Source: Paenibacillus sp. J5C2022
GTDB lineage: Bacteria; Bacillota; Bacilli; Paenibacillales; Paenibacillaceae
Direction: 5' to 3'
Length of the DNA: 64,000 nt
NCBI RefSeq assembly: GCF_025567625.1
Contig: NZ_JAOQJC010000038.1
Span: 1 to 64,000 of the forward strand
Shown here: positions 1 to 7,974 of the stretch, one piece after another
How the letters are laid out: each line of letters opens with the position of its first letter
Position numbering within the stretch: position 1 is the stretch's first letter
Program-made: the position numbers and the translations under genes
The notes under the pieces: model-generated
What the model saw: only the letters and a program-made list of their open reading frames with translations
Databases searched by the model: none
Told to the model about the DNA's origin: nothing

Positions 1-561
1 TTCATACACTATTTCGGCTAGAACGCCTCCTTTCGACGCTCCAGTGTAGGATTCATACACTAATCCGGCTCGCATGCCCCTTTTCGGCGCTCCAGTGTAG
101 GATTCATACACTATTTCGGCTCGCACGCCCCTTTTCGGCGCTACAGTGTAGGATTCATACACTAATCCGGCTCGCATGCCCCTTTTCGGCGCTACAGTGT
201 AGGATTCATACACTATTTCGGCTCGCACGCCTCCTTTCGGCGCTCCAGTGTAGGATTCATACACTAATCCGGCTCGCATGCCCCTTTTCGGCGCTACAGT
301 GTAGGATTCATACACTATTTCGGCTAGAACTCCCCTTTTCGGCGCTACAGTGTAGGATTCATACACTAATCCGGCTCGCATGCCCCTTTTCGGCGCTACA
401 GTGTAGGATTCATACACTATTTCGGCCAGAACGCCCCTTTTCGGCGCTCCAGTGTAGGATTCATACACTAATCCGGCTCGCATGCCCCTTTTCGGCGCTC
501 CAGTGTAGGATTCATGCACTATTTCGGCTCGCACGCCCCTTTTCGGCGCTACAGTGTAGGA
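1..561. repeat. 51-bp tandem repeat array 1 (11 units, alternating A/B types)
   Basis: Eleven units begin at 1, 52, 103 ... 511, spaced exactly 51 bp. Two versions alternate without exception: A units carry ACTATTTCGGCT and B units carry ACTAATCCGGCT, giving a 102-bp higher-order repeat. B units are almost invariant, while A units vary (GCTAGAACG, GCTCGCACG, GCCAGAACG). Each junction holds a hairpin, AGTGTA-GGATTCA-TACACT (6-bp arms, 7-nt loop). The left end lies outside the window. No gene is visible. The array lies beyond the 3' end of the leftward glycan operon. Confidence 0.95.
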
Positions 562-576
562 TTCATACACTCATAT

Positions 577-620
577 GGCTCGCACAAGTCTATCCACTTG
601 CCTAGGGTATTCAGCTCGGG
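577..620. other. Conserved right-end sequence of array 1
   Basis: Directly after the last, divergent unit there is a stretch starting GCTCGCACAAGTCTATCC and ending at GGGTATTCAGCTCG. A related stretch (about 33 of 41 bases identical by eye) also ends the separate array at 21960-22390. This suggests that arrays of this family have a defined right boundary rather than stopping at random. Confidence 0.75.
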
Positions 621-684
621 CTCCGCTTCGAAGCTTACTGGGGTACTCTGCGGGGACCCCGAAACTTATATTTTCTATGTATGT

Positions 685-718
685 AAAAAAACGCCCCTTG
701 TCTCATGGAGACATAGGG
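685..718 (-). terminator. Rho-independent terminator of the leftward glycan operon
   Basis: On the minus strand an imperfect stem (CCCTATGTCTC / GAGACAAGGGG around a CAT loop) is followed by a run of seven T. It lies about 75 bp after the stop codon of the GNAT gene, where the leftward operon should end. Confidence 0.7.
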
Positions 719-790
719 ACGATTGTTCAACCTCGTTATCGCCCGGCCTGCATCAATGGATCATTAAGCAGTCGGGCTCTGTCATCGTAA

Positions 791-1699
791 TCAGCTTCTA
801 TTCATTTTCTCATATATCATCAGGTACTGCTCATATTGGACTGTAAAGTCGGCTTCCTTCAACTCCTCAATCACTGCGGGACATGCCATGGACAAATTAA
901 CGGTCCGGCGGGTACACGCACAATCGCCGGGGCCATACACTTCCTGGAGCATAATGCGGATCAATAGGTCCTTATCCGGGCGCTCGGCTGCCGCTTCACA
1001 TTGATACAATGCAATTGACGCCAGCTGACCTTTCTCGTTATAGAGACGGCGGTACAGGGCATAACCCGCCGCTTCGCCCGAAGCGTCCAGCACAATCACA
1101 ACTTCACCGTCTGGGATATTGTTACATATGGACGACCATGCAGCCTTATCCCGGTAAAATGACAACAGACCGGCTTCGATCGCTTTCCCGTGTTTCAACC
1201 GAATGCCCTCGGGCAGCTCGCCTTCATGCCACTGATGATGCAGCGGTCCCTCCTTCGTTAAACCTATCAACCGGTCTTGAATGGCAAATCCGCCACGCTC
1301 ATAAGCGGCAATGGCATGTGAATTGATCGTAACCACCTCCAATATGGCCCGATCAACTTGCTCCGCCCGAATAATGCGCTGTGCCTCCTGCATCATCGCT
1401 TTGGCAATCCCTTTTCCCCGATATTCGGGGAAAACACCGGTTCCGCCGTTCCAAGCCAGCTTCAACTCCCCAACCTTCTTGAGAGCGATGAACACAAAGC
1501 CGACTGGCCGATTATTCCAATAAGCAACGACAGACAGATCAGGCCGGATGGCATTCGCCGCGAAATGCGCCAGCAGTTGTTCCATCGTGCTTGTCATATC
1601 CGTGTAATAACCTTCAAATCCTTTATTTTTCAATTCCAACGCTTGTTCAAATGTGCAGACGTGCAATCGGCCAAAAGTCAGCTCTGCAGCATCCATCAT
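791..1699 (-). CDS. GNAT family N-acetyltransferase
   Basis: 302 aa. The first half has a clear GNAT acetyl-CoA-binding motif A (GVFPEYRGKGIAKAMM, about residues 87-102), preceded by the usual V-G-F-V beta strand. The C-terminal half (about 170-302) looks like a second, degenerate GNAT-like half without the RGKG loop, so the protein may be a tandem GNAT. It should transfer an acyl group to a small amine or amino sugar, but the substrate cannot be read from the sequence. It is the last gene of the leftward operon. Its ATG overlaps the stop of the ceramidase-like gene as ATGA, which implies translational coupling. Confidence 0.88.
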   Translation of the reverse strand: MMDAAELTFGRLHVCTFEQALELKNKGFEGYYTDMTSTMEQLLAHFAANAIRPDLSVVAYWNNRPVGFVFIALKKVGELKLAWNGGTGVFPEYRGKGIAKAMMQEAQRIIRAEQVDRAILEVVTINSHAIAAYERGGFAIQDRLIGLTKEGPLHHQWHEGELPEGIRLKHGKAIEAGLLSFYRDKAAWSSICNNIPDGEVVIVLDASGEAAGYALYRRLYNEKGQLASIALYQCEAAAERPDKDLLIRIMLQEVYGPGDCACTRRTVNLSMACPAVIEELKEADFTVQYEQYLMIYEKMNRS

Positions 1700-3057
1700 T
1701 TCCCCACCTCTCGTTCCGCTTCCGTTGTCGGAACGTTTGTTATGCGATCGGGCACTGTCATTCGCTGCAGCAGCTCCAAACTTTGCTTGACCATTATCTC
1801 GCCCGCCTCTTCGACAAGCCTGTTCTTCGACGTTATGCGCGGCTCGTAACCGCCTTGCCGGTAAGCTTCACGGGTACAGAGGTAAGCGTCTACGGACCCG
1901 TTGCACAGCTCATTGATGAAAGTCATCCGGAACGGAGACTTATCTTTAATCTCCAGCCCGAATTCGACGAACAGCTCTGCCGGCAAGCCAATGACGGCAT
2001 AATCGCCTATCCGGACTGCCTGTATTTCGATTTCCACTGCTCCATCCTTCATCTCCGCTGCCTCTAACAGCTCCTTGGCGAAAGCATGTTCAACGTCTTG
2101 AGGCGAAACCGTGCGCAGCGTAGTTCGCGCGGCGCTGACTTCACTATCGGTCGGTGCACGATATTCCATTGGGAAAAATGACTGGCGAATTTCAAGTTTC
2201 ACGCTGTCAGGCGAAGTGCGGATTTTCTCCCTCACCTTCACTACTTCTCCCGCCAGGATGCGGCCCATCTTCTCATAATGCCTGGAGAGACTGGCGTTGT
2301 CATCTGAACAACCGCCCTGAACATCGATATGATTAATATTGCCGCTTGCTCCCATCATGAACAAGCTGACCACCTCGGCGCCGAGCACCTTCTTGATTAC
2401 AGCGGACAGCTCACCTGGATAATCTCCGCTATATTCCGTTCCCCCAACAACGTCCGTATGGCAAGCATAGTTCGTGACCACGCCAATCGGATTGCCAGCC
2501 GTATCATCAATTCGCATAACCGACACTTCTGGATCAATTGGACCTGTGGCGCAATGGACTTGCGGATTGCCTATCCCCGGATTGGTCTTCACCGTCCCGT
2601 CGTTCATCCGGAAACGGCGATTGAACGCAATATCCTCCTCATGGCCCGAAGCGAATCCAACCTGCGCTTCTCTCCGCGTGCGATAGGCCATAATGGCGGC
2701 ATCCGCGGCCTTATCCGCCATCCAGTCCAAATACTCGTGGTTGGCTTCAAAGATGGTGTTGGACTTCACTGGCGGCCCGGTATGCGTATGAGTCGCCGAG
2801 ACCATCACATTGGACGGGGAGATGCCTGTCTCCGCATGGATTCGCTCTCTTATCCGAATGACCACCGAGCGTGTCAGTGTCAGACAATCCAGACTTACGA
2901 ACGCGACTTGTGTTCCGCCGGACTCCATAACCAATGCCTTCGCATACAAAGGATCTCTTATGCCCGTCGATTGCCGAACATAGAAATAACCGGGAATGGT
3001 ATTGCCAAGCGGCGGCGTAATGTCCAATTCAACCATTCCGCAACGTATCATCTTCAT
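1696..3057 (-). CDS. Neutral/alkaline ceramidase-like protein (PF04734-type N-terminal domain)
   Basis: About 453 aa from the chosen start. Family marks are the SATHTHTGPP metal-site motif, NYACHTDV, GDYPG and GASGNINH. Classical neutral ceramidases are zinc amidases of about 700 aa. This form is shorter, has no recognisable signal peptide and lies among sugar-catabolism genes, so it probably cleaves another amide or ester, possibly on a glycan or N-acyl sugar (inference). Start choice: an open frame runs to 3099, but ATG 3072 overlaps the upstream stop as TGATG, and ATG 3057 has AAAGGG six bases upstream. ATG 3051 behind AGGTG is also possible. It is coupled to the GNAT gene downstream. Confidence 0.8.
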   Translation of the reverse strand: MKMIRCGMVELDITPPLGNTIPGYFYVRQSTGIRDPLYAKALVMESGGTQVAFVSLDCLTLTRSVVIRIRERIHAETGISPSNVMVSATHTHTGPPVKSNTIFEANHEYLDWMADKAADAAIMAYRTRREAQVGFASGHEEDIAFNRRFRMNDGTVKTNPGIGNPQVHCATGPIDPEVSVMRIDDTAGNPIGVVTNYACHTDVVGGTEYSGDYPGELSAVIKKVLGAEVVSLFMMGASGNINHIDVQGGCSDDNASLSRHYEKMGRILAGEVVKVREKIRTSPDSVKLEIRQSFFPMEYRAPTDSEVSAARTTLRTVSPQDVEHAFAKELLEAAEMKDGAVEIEIQAVRIGDYAVIGLPAELFVEFGLEIKDKSPFRMTFINELCNGSVDAYLCTREAYRQGGYEPRITSKNRLVEEAGEIMVKQSLELLQRMTVPDRITNVPTTEAEREVGK

Positions 3058-3071
3058 CACCTGCCCTTTCA

Positions 3072-4022
3072 TCACAATGGGAAAGCTGTCCTGTTCCAAT
3101 GACCAGGCGTAATAACCTTCTCCGGCACATCGCGGAATAACTCCATCATTTCCGCCCTCATCCGATCCGGTATCGCGGGCCCGCCGATCAACGCCATATT
3201 TTCTCGAACCTGTTCCCGGGTTTCGGCGCCAATGATAAGGCTGTTCACGCCGGGCATATCGCGTATGAACGATACGGCCATTTGAGCCAGAGGGATCGTA
3301 TACCGTTCGGACAATTCCCGCAGCACGGCAAGCGGGCCACGGGCCTCCTGCAGGCCGGCAGGGAGCTCTTCTGCCTTCATATGAATAAGCCCTTGCAGAA
3401 ATACACTTCGAACGAATACCGTCTTCCCTGCTCTGCTCAACATGTCGAGGCAGCCGTTCCGAAGCGGCCGGTGGTCCAGCATGTTCATCGGAATTTGGAT
3501 TGCATCATAACTATCGTCCTGTAAGTACTTCCACATCGTCTCGTACTCTTCCTTCGTATTGTGCGAGATTGAAATGCCTGCTTTTTCTACCAGCCCTTCC
3601 CGCACCATCGTCCGGAACGAGCCGGATATCGCATCTCCGTAATGCTTCATGACGTCCGTATTATGAAGCATCAGAATCGGCACAACGGATAAACGCAAAT
3701 GCACAAGGGAGCGTTCAATCTTCTCGCGCATATCCCGCTCAATCATGTCCGGCGTTGCGCCGGGCTCCGGCTGCATAGCAATCTTCGTCATGATCAGCGG
3801 ACGCTTGCCCTCAAAAAAACGTCCCAACAGCATCTCCGACTGTCCGTAAGCGGAAGCCGTATCGAAAGATACGACGCCCCCTTCCCACGCTTCCCGCAGC
3901 AGTTCGAAGCTGCTTTCCTCCGAAGGCACCCCATTCCGGTTGTGAATGCCGTAAGGCATGCCGAGCTGTACCGTGCCGAGTGTAAGCCTGGACGGCACCA
4001 TTCCCATCTTCTTATTCGCCAC
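3072..4022 (-). CDS. Aldo/keto reductase family protein
   Basis: 316 aa from a GTG start at 4022, chosen because GGAGAGGAG sits about 8 nt upstream; the open frame to 4127 lacks such a site. The N-terminal LTLGTVQLGMPYG strand is typical of the family. The catalytic tetrad is visible as D54 and Y59 (in DTASAYG), K80 (IMTKI) and H120 (LMLHN). It should be an NADPH-dependent reductase or dehydrogenase acting on a sugar-derived carbonyl in the cytoplasm. The operon context (SDR, aldolase, Gfo/Idh/MocA) points to uronate or other modified-sugar breakdown. The exact substrate is unknown. Confidence 0.88.
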   Translation of the reverse strand: MANKKMGMVPSRLTLGTVQLGMPYGIHNRNGVPSEESSFELLREAWEGGVVSFDTASAYGQSEMLLGRFFEGKRPLIMTKIAMQPEPGATPDMIERDMREKIERSLVHLRLSVVPILMLHNTDVMKHYGDAISGSFRTMVREGLVEKAGISISHNTKEEYETMWKYLQDDSYDAIQIPMNMLDHRPLRNGCLDMLSRAGKTVFVRSVFLQGLIHMKAEELPAGLQEARGPLAVLRELSERYTIPLAQMAVSFIRDMPGVNSLIIGAETREQVRENMALIGGPAIPDRMRAEMMELFRDVPEKVITPGHWNRTAFPL

Positions 4023-4104
4023 TAGATCCGCTCCTCTCCGCCAAGCATTCCCGGTTCTGCTTAACTCTTCGCTTATGCCGATTTCATCCTGTCCGACGTT
4101 TTCG

Positions 4105-4887
4105 TTACTTCGCCGTATACCCGCCATCGACGGGCAAGTTAGCTCCCGTCACGTATGCGGAGGCATCGGAAGCCAGGAAGACGACGCTTCCCATCAGATC
4201 TCTATCACCGGCCATTCTGCCCAGCAGCGTTCGCTCACAGTACCGTTCAATGAATCTTTCCGGCGTGCGGTGAGAAGCAAGTCCGCCAGGGCTCAGGCAA
4301 TTGCAGCGAACGTTGCGGGAACCGTAATAGCTTGCCGCGTAACGGGTGAAATTGAGCATGCCGCCCTTATGGAAGAAATAATCGGGATTGGGGATACGCA
4401 TCCCCAATCCCTTGTACAGCGAGCTGTCCGCGCCGACCATCCCCTGAATGGAGCCAATATTGATGATCGAGCCGGAGCCCTGCTCCGCCATTATGTCGCC
4501 GAACGCGCGCGTAATCGCGAACAATCCGGAGGCGTTAATCCGCATGCTGCGTTCAAACGTCTCCAGCGGGTCATCCCATGTTCCCATCGTACGGGCGACG
4601 GCGTTGTTGACGAGAATATCGATCCGGCCGTGCTCGGCCAGTATGCTGTCCCTCAGTTCCAGAATCGACGACTCCCGCTCCTGATCCAGACAATGGGCGC
4701 GAACCTTGGCGCCATCTTGGGCGAAGCCTTCCTCTATCTCGGACAGCCTCCCGTTGTCGCGGGAGGTCATATTCGTCACAGCCCCGGCTTGCGCCAGCGC
4801 CAATGCGATCTGCCTTCCATACATACCGGCGCCGCCGGTAACAAGTGCGACCTTCCCCTCCAGACAGAACGATTGCATGATATTCAT
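4105..4887 (-). CDS. SDR family oxidoreductase
   Basis: 260 aa, classical short-chain dehydrogenase length. TGGAGMYG (17-24) is the nucleotide-binding glycine motif, NNAV (94-97) replaces the usual NNAG, and the catalytic residues are S146, Y170 and K174 (YFFHK). The PVDGGYT ending is typical of gluconate-5-dehydrogenase-like SDRs. The start at 4887 has GGGGAGG seven bases upstream and overlaps the aldolase stop as ATGA. It probably oxidises or reduces a sugar acid in the same pathway as its neighbours; the substrate is inferred only from context. Confidence 0.9.
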   Translation of the reverse strand: MNIMQSFCLEGKVALVTGGAGMYGRQIALALAQAGAVTNMTSRDNGRLSEIEEGFAQDGAKVRAHCLDQERESSILELRDSILAEHGRIDILVNNAVARTMGTWDDPLETFERSMRINASGLFAITRAFGDIMAEQGSGSIINIGSIQGMVGADSSLYKGLGMRIPNPDYFFHKGGMLNFTRYAASYYGSRNVRCNCLSPGGLASHRTPERFIERYCERTLLGRMAGDRDLMGSVVFLASDASAYVTGANLPVDGGYTAK

Positions 4888-5726
4888 AACGAAGCCTCCC
4901 CGCTTCCTATATCCGAATAAATGCTCTTGACTCGGCCGCTGTCCTGCTTGCGCAGCTCGTCGATCAGACATCGGTAGTATTGCGACAAGGCGACTACGTC
5001 CGCACCAACGCTAATAAAGCGGTAACCCATCTCGACGAGCGCTTCGGCATTGCCGGCAGAACCGACCGTTCCGGCGAATTTGCCGTGCTTGCCCGCGAGC
5101 TTCGCTATCCTGACGCGCGTCTCCAGCAGCAGCGGATGATCCATCTGTCCCGGAGCGCCGATCGACTGGCTGAAATCTCCGGGACCGAAGAAGATCATAT
5201 CGAGCCCCGGAAGGGCGATAATCGCTTCAAGCTCGTCAAGAGCCTCCGCGTCTTCGATTTGCAAAATGTTGAACCGTTCCGCATTCGCCTGTTCCAAATA
5301 ATCCTTAAGCCCGATCGTGCAAAAGCCGCCGTCTGCATTGCCGCCATCAACGGCTCTGCGGCCTAACGGATGAAATTTGGTGTGCCGGACAACCGCCTTT
5401 GCATCGGCAAGACTCATAATGTGAGGAACCATAATGCCTGCCGCGTCCATTTCAAGCGGCCGTATATAATCGCTATAGCTGCCTCGTGATATCCGGACAA
5501 TCGTATCGACACCGTAAACCTTTCCTGCAAGGATCTGCTTCTCGACGGCGGACCAGTCGTTCGGAACATGCTCCATATCCGTCCAAATGCAATCGAAGCC
5601 GCTCATCGCCGCAATTTCCGCCGCTCTGGCGTCGGCCAAATTCAGCTTCGTGCAGTAGGCGGTCTCACCCGCTTTAAGCTTCTGCAGCACCCGGCTGGGC
5701 CGCATCGCATACGTCGATCCCGACAT
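4884..5726 (-). CDS. HpcH/HpaI-type aldolase (2-keto-3-deoxy sugar acid aldolase-like)
   Basis: 280 aa, a class II pyruvate/phosphoenolpyruvate-type aldolase. Motifs seen are DMEH (50-53), MVPHIMS, HPLGRR, QIEDAEAL (metal-binding Glu region) and FFGPGDFS (metal-binding Asp region). The family cleaves 2-keto-3-deoxy acids to pyruvate plus an aldehyde with a divalent metal. This fits the end of a uronate or aldonate pathway fed by the oxidoreductases around it. GGGAGG lies seven bases before the ATG. Coupled to the SDR gene by ATGA. Confidence 0.88.
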   Translation of the reverse strand: MSGSTYAMRPSRVLQKLKAGETAYCTKLNLADARAAEIAAMSGFDCIWTDMEHVPNDWSAVEKQILAGKVYGVDTIVRISRGSYSDYIRPLEMDAAGIMVPHIMSLADAKAVVRHTKFHPLGRRAVDGGNADGGFCTIGLKDYLEQANAERFNILQIEDAEALDELEAIIALPGLDMIFFGPGDFSQSIGAPGQMDHPLLLETRVRIAKLAGKHGKFAGTVGSAGNAEALVEMGYRFISVGADVVALSQYYRCLIDELRKQDSGRVKSIYSDIGSGEASL

Positions 5727-5753
5727 CTCTCTACCTCCCTGTGACAGAGCTCC

Positions 5754-6776
5754 TTACTCATTCGGGGCAATCTCCGTCAACCATACTTCACGGCCATTTT
5801 GTTCGCGGCTAATGATGCCGGCAATGATCATTTTCATCAATTCAATCGTTTCGTCAAAGGAGTACGGCCTTACTCCCGTCCGCACATAATCGACAAAGGC
5901 CTGAAGCTGCGCCTTGAACGAATAAAAGGTGTCCTGGAACGGCACAAACGCATGGCCGGCCGTTCCGCATAGCTGCAGCAAACCTGAGCTTCCGAACATA
6001 TCCGCACTCGCGACGGCAACGATATCGGCTCCGTACGCATGCTTCAAATGGACGATATTCCGTTCGAACGTTCCCGTATTCCGAACAGAGAGGAAGCCTG
6101 CTCCAAAAATCGGATACACGCTCTCCAGAGCATGAATGCCGTAGCGCTCCCATGTTTTCGGAGTTGTAATGGAGGCGAAGCGTATCCCGCCCAAGTTGTT
6201 GGCGGACAAGCGGTAAGGCGCGAACTCCTTGCTGTAACGCATGCTGCTGGAAGACATAATCGCCTTTCCCTGCTTGACCCATTCAGTGAATGTGATCAAA
6301 TCCGCCTCATTGTCGGCAAGCGGTTTGTCCACGAAGACGGGGATTCCCGCCTCTACGAAAGAACGGCAGCGCTCGACATGCTCGTGTCCTTTGTCAGTAG
6401 CGACGACAACCGCATCGACATGACCGATCACTTCTTCCGGCCGTTCGACGACATTGGGGATAAGCGATGCCCGCGATACGCGCACCGCATCGGCTGGGTC
6501 GTCGGTCCAAATATGCGTGACGACCGCCCCTTCAATCCGCAGCGTCTCTTTCGGCTCCTTGTCCAGATAGGCTGGTATTCTGGTGTATGGGCAGAGCATC
6601 ATCTCCTCGGCGTCGTATCCGTTGCATATGGCGCTCCACGAATACGGATGCCCGTTCCCCTCCACCATGCCGAGCATCGCAAGCCGAATCGCGTCGCGCT
6701 TCACGGGCGGACTTCCCGAGGCTACGGATGCTTGCGCAGATATTGCTTCTGTCACGGTACGGTCACTCCGTTTCAT
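5754..6776 (-). CDS. Gfo/Idh/MocA family oxidoreductase
   Basis: About 340 aa. The N-terminal Rossmann half contains VVVATDKGHEHVERC and VFVDKPLADN; the second matches the E-K-P/D-K-P signature, whose Lys contacts substrate and nicotinamide. This family oxidises, reduces or epimerises pyranose sugars and inositols with NAD(P). Start: an open frame runs to 6815, but ATG 6776 overlaps the preceding stop as TAATG, so I take it as a coupled start without a strong Shine-Dalgarno. The family core begins near DAIRLAMLG (about residue 28), so a later start is possible. Confidence 0.85.
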   Translation of the reverse strand: MKRSDRTVTEAISAQASVASGSPPVKRDAIRLAMLGMVEGNGHPYSWSAICNGYDAEEMMLCPYTRIPAYLDKEPKETLRIEGAVVTHIWTDDPADAVRVSRASLIPNVVERPEEVIGHVDAVVVATDKGHEHVERCRSFVEAGIPVFVDKPLADNEADLITFTEWVKQGKAIMSSSSMRYSKEFAPYRLSANNLGGIRFASITTPKTWERYGIHALESVYPIFGAGFLSVRNTGTFERNIVHLKHAYGADIVAVASADMFGSSGLLQLCGTAGHAFVPFQDTFYSFKAQLQAFVDYVRTGVRPYSFDETIELMKMIIAGIISREQNGREVWLTEIAPNE

Positions 6777-7945
6777 TAGATGATGGTGATCCGGCGGACA
6801 AGAATCGTTTTGCATGGAACGCCATCGCCGTTCGGATACTGGAAATCCGAATAGACGATCAGAATCGAATGGTCATCAATCGCGAGCAGCCCGCAATAGG
6901 AGCACGTGTCCTTCTGATACTCCCCCGGAGGTACAATGACCAGCTTCCGGTCGGCCCGCAAGCCTTCGGGATCGTTCGAGACGTTCAGATACAAGCCCAA
7001 TCTGCCGTAAGCCGCCAGCGTATAACCGCTCTTCAAGACAATCAGAGTCGGCCACACGCCAAAGGACTCATATAATGCCGGCCTGCTCCACGTTTGACCG
7101 TTGTCTGCCGATCGCGTACTGTAAAGCGGTCCGAGGCCCAGCCCATCCGTCGTCCTTAGCAGGCCTATGATGGAACCGTCCGGCATGAAAGCGATGTCCG
7201 GCTCGGAAAAGCCTTCGCGGTCGTCCTGCTTCGGATCAACCGCCGAATTACCCCGATAAGGAATTGTCGATTGAACATGCCAGTTGTGCCCATCGTCGTC
7301 CGATTGGAAGAAGACAGGCGTCATCCGCATTATGCCCGATCTCTCATCGGGCATATAGGGGTAAGCCAGTCCCCAGAGGGAGCCGTCCGGAGCGGCTTTC
7401 AACCGGCAGAACGAAGGATAGGGAAGCACACCTTCAGCGGTAAACCGGGTTTCCTCGGGAAAATGAACCTTCGTTCGTTCAACCTTCCATTGGCTCTCGC
7501 CTTTCCTCTTCCGCCTTAAAAACCGGCCGCTGTAAAGATCCGGAATATCCGAAGCGCGGTAAATGGTGCGCAGGTTGCCGTAACTGTCTACAATGCCAAG
7601 CGGCTTCGGCAGCTGCATATCCCGTTCAGCCAGCTTCTCCGGCACTTTCGCATGCGGCTTCAGCCTGTCCCCGCCGGCAAGCAGAAGTCCTCCTTCCAGA
7701 TCGTCCGGCCGTTCCGGAACGCTCCACGTAAGCCCGTTATCGTCGGACACGGCATGTCCCACGGGCTTTCCATAGGATACGATGCTATCCTTATGGATGC
7801 TGAACTCCACATGCAGTCTGCCGTCCGCCAGCCTCTCGATGGAAGGAAATTGCCAATGTCCCCATTGTTTCACTTCCGGTGAAGCTTGAGCGACGACGAT
7901 TGGCTTAGACATTCGGACATCAAATTGTTGATTTTGCTTGGTCAT
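6776..7945 (-). CDS. Asp-box (BNR repeat) beta-propeller protein, sialidase-like
   Basis: 389 aa, no signal peptide. Three Asp-box motifs are visible (SDDNGLTWS, SDDDGHNWH, SADNGQTWS), typical of six-bladed sialidase-fold propellers. The R-I-P motif of true GH33 sialidases is absent: the equivalent position reads WQFPSIE. Sialic-acid hydrolysis is therefore doubtful. A different cytoplasmic glycoside hydrolase or lyase activity on imported oligosaccharides is more likely (inference). AAGGAG precedes the ATG by seven bases. It lies between the transporter and the catabolic enzymes. Confidence 0.8.
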   Translation of the reverse strand: MTKQNQQFDVRMSKPIVVAQASPEVKQWGHWQFPSIERLADGRLHVEFSIHKDSIVSYGKPVGHAVSDDNGLTWSVPERPDDLEGGLLLAGGDRLKPHAKVPEKLAERDMQLPKPLGIVDSYGNLRTIYRASDIPDLYSGRFLRRKRKGESQWKVERTKVHFPEETRFTAEGVLPYPSFCRLKAAPDGSLWGLAYPYMPDERSGIMRMTPVFFQSDDDGHNWHVQSTIPYRGNSAVDPKQDDREGFSEPDIAFMPDGSIIGLLRTTDGLGLGPLYSTRSADNGQTWSRPALYESFGVWPTLIVLKSGYTLAAYGRLGLYLNVSNDPEGLRADRKLVIVPPGEYQKDTCSYCGLLAIDDHSILIVYSDFQYPNGDGVPCKTILVRRITII

Positions 7946-7974
7946 GGTTAAGCTCCTTCTGCATAATCCGCCGC

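Noticed and set aside
1009-2067. Several plus-strand open frames over the GNAT and ceramidase-like genes
   Set aside because: They overlap each other and lie opposite genes with clear motifs and coupled starts.
6776-7945. Calling the Asp-box protein a true sialidase
   Set aside because: The R-I-P catalytic Arg motif is missing, so I call only the fold. The GH33 gene at 39659-40999 has the full set.
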